Positions 52,734 through 61,573 of a DNA stretch of 64,000 nucleotides are shown one piece after another. Position numbers and translations under genes: made by a program. Origin of the DNA: Gluconobacter roseus NBRC 3990 (lineage in GTDB: Bacteria > Pseudomonadota > Alphaproteobacteria > Acetobacterales > Acetobacteraceae); contig NZ_BJLY01000005.1 of the NCBI RefSeq assembly GCF_006538885.1, positions 62,001 through 126,000 of the forward strand, written 5' to 3'. Every line of letters starts with the position of its first letter. Positions within the stretch are counted from its first letter, which is position 1. The notes beneath the pieces were generated by a model. That model was given only the letters and a program-made list of their open reading frames with translations. It was not told the origin of the DNA and did no database searches.

Positions 52734-54016
52734 GAAGCTGCTCCCGCCATCTCGGCAGCCGTAAAGACTTCTACGCCCCGTTTGAACGTGCGCAGGACGC
52801 GGCCCTTCAGCTCCTGCCCGTCAAAAGGCGTATTCTGTGCACGGCCCGGAAGATCTCCAGCCACGACGGTCCACAACCCTTCCGGATCGAACAGACACAG
52901 ATCGGCATCGCTTCCGACCGCCAGCGTTCCGGCCTCAAGGCCAAGCAGGGCTGCCGGAGCAGACGTCACAAGTCGCAGCGCATCAATCAGCGGCAGCCCG
53001 GCGCTGAGCGTGACGCCCAGCAGCGTGACCAGCCCCGTTCCACCGGCCCGCGCCTGTGCAAAGGGCAGCCGCTTGTCATCGGCATCTGCCGGGGCATGAT
53101 CTGACGCTACGGCATCAATCGTTCCATCCGCCAGCGCGGCACAGACAGCCTTGCGGTCGGCTTCGTTACGCAGGGGAGGCGACAGTTTTGCATAAGTGCG
53201 GAAATCGCCGATATCGTCTTCTGTCATCGCGAAATAGGGTGGCGCCGTATCGCAGGTCGCCCGAATACCGCGGCTTTTGGCCTCGCGGATCAGATCCAGC
53301 CCCTCCGCCGTCGAGACATGGGCGAAATGCAGACGCGCGCCCGTCATGTCCGCCAGACGCAGATCCCGTGCAATCATGATGGCCTCCGCTGCCGCCGGAA
53401 CCTGGGGCAGCCCCATCCGCACGGCCCGCGCGCCAGCCGTGGCACAGGCACCCTTGGCCAGCGACGGCTCTTCCGGATGCTGAACTACGATGGCGTCGAG
53501 AAAACGCGAATAGGACAGCAGATTGCGCATTTGCTTGGCATCAGAAATGGCCCGCGTTCCATCAGTAAACGCGACCGCTCCGGCATCCCGTAGCAGCCCG
53601 AGCTCAGCCATCTCGCCGCCCTCGCAGCCACGCGTCAGCGCGCCGTAAGGGTGGATTGAGACCATACCCGTCTCTTCACCACGGACCCGCAGAAGATGCA
53701 CGAGGGCCGGGTTGTCAATTGGGGGGGAGGTGTTGGGCAGGACCGCCATGGTCGTGATGCCGCCCGCGACAGCTGCCCGCGCGCCGGAAGAGACGCTCTC
53801 GCGATATTCCGATCCCGGCTCGCCAAGAGCCACGCGCATGTCCACCAGTCCCGGACACAGGACTGCTCCCGCGCCATCGATGACCCGCGCTCCTTCGGGG
53901 ACCGATCCATCTTCGCAGGCGACGATCCTGCCCTGACGCACCACAAGCCGTCCGGTCTCATCGCGACCCGAGGCCGGGTCGATCAGGCGCACATTTTCAA
54001 AAACGATATCACTCAT
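52730..54016 (-). CDS. pyrX: Dihydroorotase-like protein (PyrC' / PyrX), probably inactive
   Basis: A 428-residue amidohydrolase of the type I dihydroorotase family, located in an operon behind pyrB. The HxH metal motif expected after PGLVDM is replaced by RVA (R61 and A63). The other metal ligands look intact: Asp in FTDGTR, His in VQHPEEPS, His in FAHVST, Asp in ASDHAPA. Such proteins with a lost HxH act as structural partners of aspartate carbamoyltransferase in Pseudomonas and relatives, so this one is likely non-catalytic. A functional dihydroorotase should be elsewhere in the genome. Confidence 0.85.
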   Translation of the reverse strand: MSDIVFENVRLIDPASGRDETGRLVVRQGRIVACEDGSVPEGARVIDGAGAVLCPGLVDMRVALGEPGSEYRESVSSGARAAVAGGITTMAVLPNTSPPIDNPALVHLLRVRGEETGMVSIHPYGALTRGCEGGEMAELGLLRDAGAVAFTDGTRAISDAKQMRNLLSYSRFLDAIVVQHPEEPSLAKGACATAGARAVRMGLPQVPAAAEAIMIARDLRLADMTGARLHFAHVSTAEGLDLIREAKSRGIRATCDTAPPYFAMTEDDIGDFRTYAKLSPPLRNEADRKAVCAALADGTIDAVASDHAPADADDKRLPFAQARAGGTGLVTLLGVTLSAGLPLIDALRLVTSAPAALLGLEAGTLAVGSDADLCLFDPEGLWTVVAGDLPGRAQNTPFDGQELKGRVLRTFKRGVEVFTAAEMAGAAS

Positions 54017-54954
54017 ACTGGCATCCGTGCCCGGGACAGCCGGTCCAGAACCGCCATCCGCACAGCCACGCCCATTTCAACCTGTTCGGAAATCACGCTC
54101 TGGTCCGAATCCGCCACGTCCGAGGCGATTTCGACCCCGCGGTTCATCGGCCCCGGATGCATGACGAGTGCGCCGGGTTTCGCCAATGCCAGACGCCGGC
54201 GGTCCAGCCCGAAGAAGCGGAAATATTCGCGGGCACTGGGCACCAGACCGGCTCCCATGCGTTCTTTCTGAAGCCGCAGGGACATGACGACATCCGCGCC
54301 TTCAAGCGCCTTGTCCATGTCGGAATACAGCTCGACATCGCCAAGCTCGGCCATGGCACCGGGCAGTAGCGTCGGCGGTCCCGCCAGACGCACCTTGTTC
54401 CCGAATGCCGTCAGCAGATGGATGTTGGAGCGTGCCACCCGGCTGTGTCCGACATCGCCGCAGATTGCGACTGTAAGCCCTTCAAGGCGGCCGAAATGAC
54501 GGCGGATCGTCAGCGCATCGAGCAGTGCCTGTGTTGGATGTTCATGCGTGCCATCGCCGGCATTGACGACACTGGCTTCCACCTTCTGCGAGAGCAGGGC
54601 CGGGGCGCCGGACTGCGCATGCCGTACGACCAGCAGATCGCAACGCATGGCGTTGAGCGTTGCTGCCGTATCGAGAAGCGTCTCGCCCTTGTTCACCGAA
54701 CTTGTGGCGACGGACATGTTGATCACATCCGCGCCCAGCCGCTTGCCCGCGAGTTCGAAACTGGTGCGGGTGCGGGTGCTGTCTTCATAGAACAGGTTAA
54801 TGACTGTCCGCCCCCGCAGCGCATCACGCGGCGCAGAACGCGAGCGGCTCAGAAGCGCGTAGCTTTCCGCCAGATCGAGGAACGGTACGAGCTGTTCGGC
54901 CGACAGCCCCTCGATTCCCAGCAGATGCCGGGGGACGGAAGGCCGCTCAGGCAT
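54013..54954 (-). CDS. pyrB: Aspartate carbamoyltransferase catalytic subunit
   Basis: A 313-residue enzyme (ATG 54954) that makes carbamoyl aspartate for pyrimidine synthesis. Typical blocks are [23 protein letters not shown] (the STRTR carbamoyl phosphate loop), [26 protein letters not shown] and [11 protein letters not shown]. The ATG overlaps the gltX stop by eight bases. It is followed by the dihydroorotase-like gene with ATGA overlap. The two products likely form one complex. Confidence 0.95.
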   Translation of the reverse strand: MPERPSVPRHLLGIEGLSAEQLVPFLDLAESYALLSRSRSAPRDALRGRTVINLFYEDSTRTRTSFELAGKRLGADVINMSVATSSVNKGETLLDTAATLNAMRCDLLVVRHAQSGAPALLSQKVEASVVNAGDGTHEHPTQALLDALTIRRHFGRLEGLTVAICGDVGHSRVARSNIHLLTAFGNKVRLAGPPTLLPGAMAELGDVELYSDMDKALEGADVVMSLRLQKERMGAGLVPSAREYFRFFGLDRRRLALAKPGALVMHPGPMNRGVEIASDVADSDQSVISEQVEMGVAVRMAVLDRLSRARMPV

Positions 54955-56365
54955 CGACGGACCCGGAAGCCAGAACGGCCGCAATACGGGCCAGGACCTC
55001 GTCCTGCCCCAGAGCCGACAGCGTCAGGTCAATGCCCGGAGAGGTCGTGGAGCCCGTCATGGCGGCGCGCAGCGGCTGGGCCACGGAGCCAAGCTTGATT
55101 TCATGCTTCTCGGCATAGGCGCGCAGCGTGGCGTCGATCGCTTCAGGCGTGAAATCCTTGAGAGCGGCCAGTTCCTTGCCGACGCCTTCGAGAACCCTGC
55201 GTCCGTCCTCGCCGAGCAACTTCTCGGCCTTGGGTGTGAAGGTCAGCGGCAGGGTGAAGCCCGCGAAAGCCGCATTGTTCGCTAGTTCCACCAGCGTCTT
55301 GGCGCGTTCCTTGAGGCCCGGCATCATCGCAAGGATGCGTGCGCGGGTTTTGTCGTCTGTCACAACGCCTTCGCGGCCCTGAAGGCGCTCCATGACGTCA
55401 TTGGTCAGGCGCGCGTCATCGGCCTGACGCATCCAGATTCCGTTCAGATGCGCCAGCTTGACGTAATCCATGCGCGACGGGGATCGGCCCACGCCGTCCA
55501 GATCGAACAGCTTGATCTGCTCTTCGCGGGACAGGACTTCGGCGTCGCCATGACCCCAGCCCAGACGCAGCAGATAGTTGCACAATGCTTCCGGCAGATA
55601 GCCTTCCTCGCGGAAATCCACGACCGACTGCGCGCCGTGGCGCTTGGACAGCTTGGCGCCGTCCGGTCCGTGAATCAGCGGCAAATGCGCGAAATGCGGC
55701 AGGTCCCAGCCCATGGCGCGATAGATCATGGCCTGACGGAAGGTGTTCGTCAGATGATCATCACCGCGCATGACATGAGTGATCGCCATGTCATGATCGT
55801 CAACGACCACGGCATGCAGATAGGTCGGCGTGCCATCGGAGCGCAGCAGGATCAGATCGTCCATCTCCGCATTCGCCACGCGGACTTCGCCCTGCACCAG
55901 ATCCTTGATGACGGTCTCACCCTCACGCGGCGCCTTCAGACGCACGACATAAGGCGCACCTTCGGGGGCCTCGGACGGATCGCGGTCCCGCCAGGTGCCG
56001 TCGTAGCGGGGCGGGCGCTTCTCCTTCATGGCCTTCTCGCGCATGGCGGTCAGCTCTTCCGGCGTGCAGAAGCACTTATAGGCCTGCCCCTTTGCCAGAA
56101 GCTCCAGCGCGACTTCCGTGTGGCGGTCCTGACGTGCGGACTGGAAAACCGGCTCCGCATCTGCCTCGATCCCCATCCAGGCCAGACCGTCGAAGATCAC
56201 GTCCACGGCCTTCTGGGTGGAGCGTTCCTTGTCGGTGTCCTCGATCCTCAGAAGGAATTCGCCGCCGTGATGGCGGGCAAAGAGGAAATTGAACAGGGCG
56301 GCGCGGGCATTGCCGACATGCAGCAGACCCGTCGGGGAGGGGGCAAATCGCGTACGGATGGTCAT
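54947..56365 (-). CDS. gltX: Glutamyl-tRNA synthetase
   Basis: A 472-residue class-Ib synthetase. The HIGH-like motif is in [20 protein letters not shown] and KMSKS-like in KLSKRHG. The start is ATG 56365. Alphaproteobacteria often carry two GltX paralogues, so this may be discriminating or non-discriminating, which cannot be decided by eye. It starts the minus-strand unit gltX-pyrB-pyrX-plsY-dprA-topA. Confidence 0.94.
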   Translation of the reverse strand: MTIRTRFAPSPTGLLHVGNARAALFNFLFARHHGGEFLLRIEDTDKERSTQKAVDVIFDGLAWMGIEADAEPVFQSARQDRHTEVALELLAKGQAYKCFCTPEELTAMREKAMKEKRPPRYDGTWRDRDPSEAPEGAPYVVRLKAPREGETVIKDLVQGEVRVANAEMDDLILLRSDGTPTYLHAVVVDDHDMAITHVMRGDDHLTNTFRQAMIYRAMGWDLPHFAHLPLIHGPDGAKLSKRHGAQSVVDFREEGYLPEALCNYLLRLGWGHGDAEVLSREEQIKLFDLDGVGRSPSRMDYVKLAHLNGIWMRQADDARLTNDVMERLQGREGVVTDDKTRARILAMMPGLKERAKTLVELANNAAFAGFTLPLTFTPKAEKLLGEDGRRVLEGVGKELAALKDFTPEAIDATLRAYAEKHEIKLGSVAQPLRAAMTGSTTSPGIDLTLSALGQDEVLARIAAVLASGSVDA

Positions 56366-56557
56366 GCGGCCGTCATATCACGCTCTGCCCCGCGCTTCCA
56401 TCCGCTAGCGCAGGGAACAGAACATGGGATTAATCCCCGCAAAACCGTCAAAACCACGTGTCTTACAAAAAGCTAAGCCTCTTCAAGCGCGTGTGATTTC
56501 CTGCCCTTTCCCGAACCTGCCTATCCTGTACCCCAATAGTCCGGGTGGTACCTTTCG

Positions 56558-57145
56558 ATGAACCGACGCGATTTCAACGCCCTGCTGGCAGGGCTGGGAC
56601 TGACCTTCGGAGAGGGCAGGATCCATCATGCGAGCGCCACGACATCGCACGTGGATGTCTTTACGCTGCGCGCCAATGACTGGGTGCCGAACAATCCGGA
56701 TCTTCCTGTCATCGTCTATCGCAATGCGCTGGAAGCGGGGCCGGACCGTGAATCGGTCTATGAGGATCTGTTTGCCCGTAACGGCTGGCCACCGCAGTGG
56801 CGGAACGGCGTCTATCCGTTTCACCACTATCACAGCCTGGGGCATGAAGTTCTGGGCTTTTCCAACGGCTCTGCCCGCCTCATGCTTGGTGGCCCGAAGG
56901 CCCGGACGGTCGAGGTGCGTGGTGGGGACATCGCCCTGCTTCCGGCGGGCACGGGACACTGCAATCTTGGCTCAGATGAAGATTTCACCGTCATAGGCGC
57001 CTATCCGCCCAACCAGTCCTTCGACATTCTCCGTGCTGCGCCCACAGCAGAACAGAGCGCCCGCATCCATGACCTGCCATTCCCGAAAACCGATCCGGTT
57101 CAGGGCGGAGCAGGCGTCCTCGCACGGGAATGGCATCCCTCATGA
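56558..57145 (+). CDS. Tat-exported cupin-domain protein
   Basis: A 195-residue protein with a twin-arginine-like start (MNRRDFNALLAGLGLTF) followed by a short hydrophobic core. The mature part is a single cupin resembling YjlB-type proteins: YPFHHYHSLGHEVLGF carries the His-rich metal box, and GDIALLPAGTGH the second box. Substrate and metal are unknown. Its stop overlaps the next gene (ATGA), so both form a periplasmic pair. Confidence 0.8.
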   Translation: MNRRDFNALLAGLGLTFGEGRIHHASATTSHVDVFTLRANDWVPNNPDLPVIVYRNALEAGPDRESVYEDLFARNGWPPQWRNGVYPFHHYHSLGHEVLGFSNGSARLMLGGPKARTVEVRGGDIALLPAGTGHCNLGSDEDFTVIGAYPPNQSFDILRAAPTAEQSARIHDLPFPKTDPVQGGAGVLAREWHPS

Positions 57146-57867
57146 CAGCCTTTCCGCTCAGACGACGTCCCTTCCTTGCAGCGCTCGCGGGTCTGGTCAC
57201 GGTCAGCAGCGCCAGTGCGGTTGAGAGCACGGGCCAGAAAACCCGGATCGGCATCATTGGCACAGGTCATGTTGGCACAACGCTGGCCGAACTCTGGGTT
57301 CATGCGGGCTATCACGTCATGGTATCGGCCCGCTCCCTGACAGAGGCGCAGTCTCTGGCAACGTCGCTTGGTCCGCTCGCTACCGCCGGAACCCCGGCCC
57401 AGGCCGCGGCTTACGGAGATATCGTGGTCCTCGCCGTGCCATATGGCGCCATTCCGCAGCTTGGCCCGCAGCTCAGCCGGACGCTGCTGGATAAGGTCGT
57501 GCTTGATCCGTCCAATCCCTATCCCTGGCGGGACGGGGCGATTGCGGATACGGCGCAGAAGGATGGGGCAGGTGTGACGACCCAGCGTTATTTCCCGTCC
57601 GCGCATGTGGTCCGGGCGTTCAATTCCATCGACATGACGACGCTCCGCTCCGAAGCCCATCGTGCGGCGCCTCTTCTGGCCGTGCCGGTTGCGGGAGATG
57701 ACGCGCAGGCCGTGTCAAAGGTGGTGGCGCTGGTGAGGGCGGCCGGATTCGAGCCTGTCGTGACCGGAAATCTCGCGACTGCAAAACTGTTTCAGCCGGG
57801 CAACACCGGATTCGAGCTGGAACAGGATGCTGCCGGTCTGAAGCAGGCGCTGCACCTGTCGCAGTAA
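57142..57867 (+). CDS. Exported NADP-binding reductase-like protein
   Basis: A 241-residue protein from ATG 57142 (ATGA overlap). A Tat- or Sec-like start (RRRPFLAALAGLVTVSSASA) precedes a Rossmann domain with IGIIGTGHVGTTLAELW, the NAD(P)-binding glycine motif, and VVLAVPYGAI. It resembles F420-dependent NADP reductase and pyrroline-carboxylate reductase domains. An exported NAD(P)-binding domain is unusual, because free NAD(P) is scarce outside the cytoplasm. It is probably the functional partner of the preceding cupin. Confidence 0.75.
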   Translation: MTAFPLRRRPFLAALAGLVTVSSASAVESTGQKTRIGIIGTGHVGTTLAELWVHAGYHVMVSARSLTEAQSLATSLGPLATAGTPAQAAAYGDIVVLAVPYGAIPQLGPQLSRTLLDKVVLDPSNPYPWRDGAIADTAQKDGAGVTTQRYFPSAHVVRAFNSIDMTTLRSEAHRAAPLLAVPVAGDDAQAVSKVVALVRAAGFEPVVTGNLATAKLFQPGNTGFELEQDAAGLKQALHLSQ

Positions 57868-57942
57868 AGGCAGTCTGTTCGGGATGCGTCTACCTCGAGT
57901 GAGGAGGCGCGTCCTGGGGAAAAATCCGTTACGGTCCTGTCT

Positions 57943-60144
57943 GTGAAGACAGAGCCCCTTTCCGTTCCGGACCTCGATACGGACGAACTTCTGGCCCGTG
58001 TAGAGTCCCTTGACCCTGCACTGACGCCACCGCCTGCCATCATCCAGGCCTTTCTGGATCAGGGGCGGCAGATGATCTGCTGGCTTCCGGTCGCGGTGGG
58101 GCTTGGGGCCATGCTGTATCTGGTTCTGCCGTTCGAGCCTTCCGTGCTGTGTGTTGTGCTCGTCACAGTTCTGCCGATCCTGATGGGGTGTGCCTGTTTC
58201 TGGTGGGGCTGGCAGCGGTTGTTTCCGCGTCTGCTGGGATTCGCGCTGCTCTCTGTGGCGATCGGTTTTGGCGATCTGGCGTTTCAGGCCCGGATGCAGC
58301 CGCCGATGCCGGCCCTGCCGACCCATGCGACAGTCCTGACCGGACGCGTTCAGTCGCTGGAAATCCTGCCGCCCCGCAATGATGACGAGGATGACGGCCA
58401 TCGCGTGATACTGGCGGATGCCGTGTTCGAGACGCCTGTCGATGCCGGGATGGCGCCGTTACGCCGGACGCTGCATATCCGTCTGCGCGATGATGACGAC
58501 CTGCTTCCCGAGCCCGGAAGCACGATCCGCCTGCGCACCATGCTGCGTGCACCGTCACCGCCCTCCTGGCCCGGCGGGCGGGATCTTCAGCGGGAAGCCT
58601 GGTTCTCGGGGCTGGCCGGCAGTGGCTATGCGCTCGGTCCGGTCAGCCTTTCAGGCGCGCCCTCCCGCCAGTCCTGGCTTGAATCCCTGCGCGAAACCGT
58701 GGCTCTGCGTGCCAATGCCGCGCTATCTGACCAGACCGCCGCCATTGCCGCAACGCTTCTGGCGGGAGAAGCGGGGAGCATCGACCAGCATACGCGCGAA
58801 ACGTTTTCCGCTTCGGGGCTGGCGCATCTCCTTGCGGTGGCCGGGCTGCATCTGGGGCTCGTGATGGCGGCTGTCATTGTGACGCTGCGCTGTGGTCTGG
58901 CGGCTATTGAATATGTCGCCCTGCGCTGGCCGTGCCGGCAGATCGCCGCTGTTGCCGGACTGCTGGCCGGGGCGGGTTATGTGATGCTGACAGGCGCGCA
59001 TCTTCCCAGCCTTCGCGCGCTGGGTATGGCGAGTATCGTGACGCTGGCCATCGTCACCGGGCGGCGCGTGTTGTCCATGCGGTCTCTGTCCATCGTGGCG
59101 CTCCTGATCCTGCTCGTCTCGCCGATCTCGGTTGTCGATGTGTCGTTCCAGATGTCTTTTGCTGCCGTGATGGGGCTGATCGCGGGGTATGGTGCGCTGC
59201 GCGAACCGCTCATGCGCCTGCGGGGTGAGGGGGAATGGTACCGCGTTGTCGTGTCCCATTGTGCCGCGCTGGTCCTGACGAGCCTTCTGGCCGGACTGGC
59301 GACCCTGCCGGTCAGTATGGCGCATTTCGGCGCGCTTCAGCCTTGGTTCGTGCTGGCCAATCTCGTGGCCGTGCCGCTTGCGGCGGTCTGGATCATGCCG
59401 GTCGGGCTTCTGGCTCTGGTGGCGATGCCGTTCCATGCCGAAGCGCCGTTCCTGAAGCTCATGGGGATGGGAATCCGCATCGTGCAGGCGCTGGCGGAGC
59501 GTGTGGCAGCGTTTCCGATGGCGCATCAGCCTGTTCCTGCCATGCCGGGCTGGGGCCTGCTTCTGGTGATGCTCGGGCTGTGTTTCCTGTGTCTGTGGAA
59601 GGGCAGGGTGTGCCTTGCTGGTCTGCTGCCAATCGCGGTCGGGCTGGCCTCGATCTGGCTGGCTCCGAAGCCGGATATTCTTGTTTCTCCGGATGCGGGG
59701 CTGATGGCTGTGCGTCGTCAGGGTGTGCTTCTGGTCGGGCCTCATTCCAGCCTGCAACGCCGTACACTGGAAGACTGGCAGCAGGCTCTTGCCCTTCCCA
59801 CGGCGCCGCTGCCGTCAGACTGTCTGTCCGGTCCGTGCCGGATGCCTCTTGGTGCACAGACTGTCCTGCTGCGTGTGCGTGATGCTTCGGATGGCAATAC
59901 GCTGCCGACCATGATGCAATGCGAGGGCGTGAGCCTGTTCATCAGCGCCTCGCCTGCGCGGAAAGGTTGCCCGGATGTGCCGTCCATCGACCGGTTTTCG
60001 GTCTGGCGGGATGGGGCCTACAGCGTTTTTGCTGGGCGCGGTCTTACGGTTGTGTCGGACCGGAGCTGGCGGGGGAACCGTCTCTGGGTGCCGCCCGTGG
60101 GCTGGCATGGCATGCCCAACCTGCCTCTGGCCCAGTCCGAGTGA
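57943..60144 (+). CDS. comEC: ComEC/Rec2-family DNA uptake channel
   Basis: A 733-residue inner-membrane protein that starts with GTG 57943 (weak ribosome site). The N-terminal part has two helices and an OB-fold-like periplasmic loop. The competence core follows near residues 275-300 with FSASGLAHLLAVAGLHLGLVMA, then 8-9 helices. The C-terminal part has a shortened MBL-like region with no HxHxDH, so the usual metallo-beta-lactamase site is not evident. ComEC transports single-stranded DNA into the cell. dprA is also present in this window. Confidence 0.88.
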   Translation: MKTEPLSVPDLDTDELLARVESLDPALTPPPAIIQAFLDQGRQMICWLPVAVGLGAMLYLVLPFEPSVLCVVLVTVLPILMGCACFWWGWQRLFPRLLGFALLSVAIGFGDLAFQARMQPPMPALPTHATVLTGRVQSLEILPPRNDDEDDGHRVILADAVFETPVDAGMAPLRRTLHIRLRDDDDLLPEPGSTIRLRTMLRAPSPPSWPGGRDLQREAWFSGLAGSGYALGPVSLSGAPSRQSWLESLRETVALRANAALSDQTAAIAATLLAGEAGSIDQHTRETFSASGLAHLLAVAGLHLGLVMAAVIVTLRCGLAAIEYVALRWPCRQIAAVAGLLAGAGYVMLTGAHLPSLRALGMASIVTLAIVTGRRVLSMRSLSIVALLILLVSPISVVDVSFQMSFAAVMGLIAGYGALREPLMRLRGEGEWYRVVVSHCAALVLTSLLAGLATLPVSMAHFGALQPWFVLANLVAVPLAAVWIMPVGLLALVAMPFHAEAPFLKLMGMGIRIVQALAERVAAFPMAHQPVPAMPGWGLLLVMLGLCFLCLWKGRVCLAGLLPIAVGLASIWLAPKPDILVSPDAGLMAVRRQGVLLVGPHSSLQRRTLEDWQQALALPTAPLPSDCLSGPCRMPLGAQTVLLRVRDASDGNTLPTMMQCEGVSLFISASPARKGCPDVPSIDRFSVWRDGAYSVFAGRGLTVVSDRSWRGNRLWVPPVGWHGMPNLPLAQSE

Positions 60145-60208
60145 GCGCCTCTCAACCTTTTGGAAAGCAATCGCCCTGTAGGATCGCTGTACAAGGAGGT
60201 CCGCTATC

Positions 60209-60718
60209 GTGGCTTACAAACCCGCAACGGGCGTTCTGCTCGCGCTTGCACTGATGGTTGCTGTTCCGGCGCAGGCCGCTCCCGCCGTGATCTGGGACGG
60301 GCTGAGCCTGGGCATGAGCGTTCCGGAAGCAAAGCTCAGCCATCCGGAAATGATGGCGCTTCCCGCACCGGTGCCGCGGGCGGGTTTTGCGCGCTATGTG
60401 ATGCAGGGGCCGTCGATCGGGTCGTGCCTGTCGAATGTGGATGTGAATTTTCTGGGCGGGCGTCTGGCTTCGGTTGAGGTTCATGCCCTGACGGATACGG
60501 ATTCCGGTGATGTTCGCATCTGCGCCGAGGAATGGGGACGCGCGGTCCGGCAGAAATACGGTCAGCCGCTGTTCGACGTGCGGACGCCCATGACGGAAAA
60601 GATTACCTGGAACGCCAATGGCTTTTCGGTCACGACCCACATGCGCGTGGTCAACACGGTCGTGGTCTATTCCGTGTCCTATCAGGCCTCTCGCCGGACG
60701 GCGGCACAGATCCTTTAG
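60209..60718 (+). CDS. Small exported protein of unknown function
   Basis: A 169-residue protein starting at GTG 60209 with a strong ribosome site AAGGAGG (60193-60199). The signal peptide ends in AQAA. The mature part is a mixed alpha/beta domain of about 140 residues with two Cys residues (SCL and RICAEEWG) that could form a disulfide. I recognise no family. Its stop codon (TAG 60716-60718) overlaps the stop of nth on the other strand by two bases. Confidence 0.75.
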   Translation: MAYKPATGVLLALALMVAVPAQAAPAVIWDGLSLGMSVPEAKLSHPEMMALPAPVPRAGFARYVMQGPSIGSCLSNVDVNFLGGRLASVEVHALTDTDSGDVRICAEEWGRAVRQKYGQPLFDVRTPMTEKITWNANGFSVTTHMRVVNTVVVYSVSYQASRRTAAQIL

Positions 60719-61413
60719 GTCGCCGCGGCTTTTCGTGCTGGCGGAGCCTGCATCCGCTTGTCCGGGTAGAGGCACCATTTTGTTGCCGGGCAACGCCAGC
60801 ATTCCGGTGCGCGCGCCTTGCAGACATAGCGTCCATGCAGGATCAGCCAGTGATGCGCCGGGCGCAGCATGTCTTTCGGGATCCGCGCGACCAGCCCGTC
60901 CTCGACCTGCCGCACGGTTTTGCCCGGTGCCAGGCCGGTCCGGTTGCCGATGCGGAAGATATGCGTGTCCACCGCCATCGTATCTGCACCGAAGGCGACG
61001 TTCATCACGACATTTGCCGTCTTGCGTCCCACGCCGGCCAGCGCTTCGAGCGAGGCCCGGTCGGACGGGACCTGTCCTCCGTGCCGTTCCAGCAACTGTT
61101 CGCATAGCAGCGCCACGTTATGCGCCTTCGCCCGCCACAGCCCGATAGTGCGGATATGCCGCGCAATGCCGTCCTCGCCGAGGGCTGCCATGGACGCTGG
61201 ATCGGGCGCTTCCTCGAACAGGCCCTTCGTCGCCTTGTTGACGGATTTGTCCGTAGCCTGGGCTGAAAGCACGACGCTCACCAGAAGTTCGAACGGATTG
61301 CGGAACACCAGTTCGCTCTCCGCGTTGGGGTTGGCCTCGGCCAGTGCGGTGATGAAGGCTTTCGCGGCTGCCTTGCTCATGGCCCGGCTTGCGGTTGCGG
61401 GGGCATCGGTCAT
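60715..61413 (-). CDS. nth: Endonuclease III
   Basis: A 232-residue DNA glycosylase/AP lyase of base excision repair (ATG 61413, GGAG eight bases before; a frame to 61521 is not used). The helix-hairpin-helix is in LAGVGRKTANVV with the catalytic Lys, and the catalytic Asp is in VDTHIFR. The C-terminal 4Fe-4S cluster has Cys spacing C-x6-C-x2-C-x5-C (CKARAPECWRCPATKWC). The length is slightly above average because of a Ser/Ala-rich start. Confidence 0.93.
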   Translation of the reverse strand: MTDAPATASRAMSKAAAKAFITALAEANPNAESELVFRNPFELLVSVVLSAQATDKSVNKATKGLFEEAPDPASMAALGEDGIARHIRTIGLWRAKAHNVALLCEQLLERHGGQVPSDRASLEALAGVGRKTANVVMNVAFGADTMAVDTHIFRIGNRTGLAPGKTVRQVEDGLVARIPKDMLRPAHHWLILHGRYVCKARAPECWRCPATKWCLYPDKRMQAPPARKAAAT

Positions 61414-61573
61414 GACAGGCACTCCACTGGGATGTGTTACCGGGGCGTATTGCAGGGCTGTTGCGTCCGGTTGGGACACACAGCAAGATACGGCAAAGTT
61501 CTGAAAATTCCATGCCATCACACCGTGGCCTGCCCTGCATCATACCGCAGGCAGACAGACGGCGGAGCGTTTT

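Noticed and set aside
55448-56476. Open frame of 342 codons on the plus strand opposite gltX
   Set aside because: Glutamyl-tRNA synthetase motifs on the minus strand account for the whole region.
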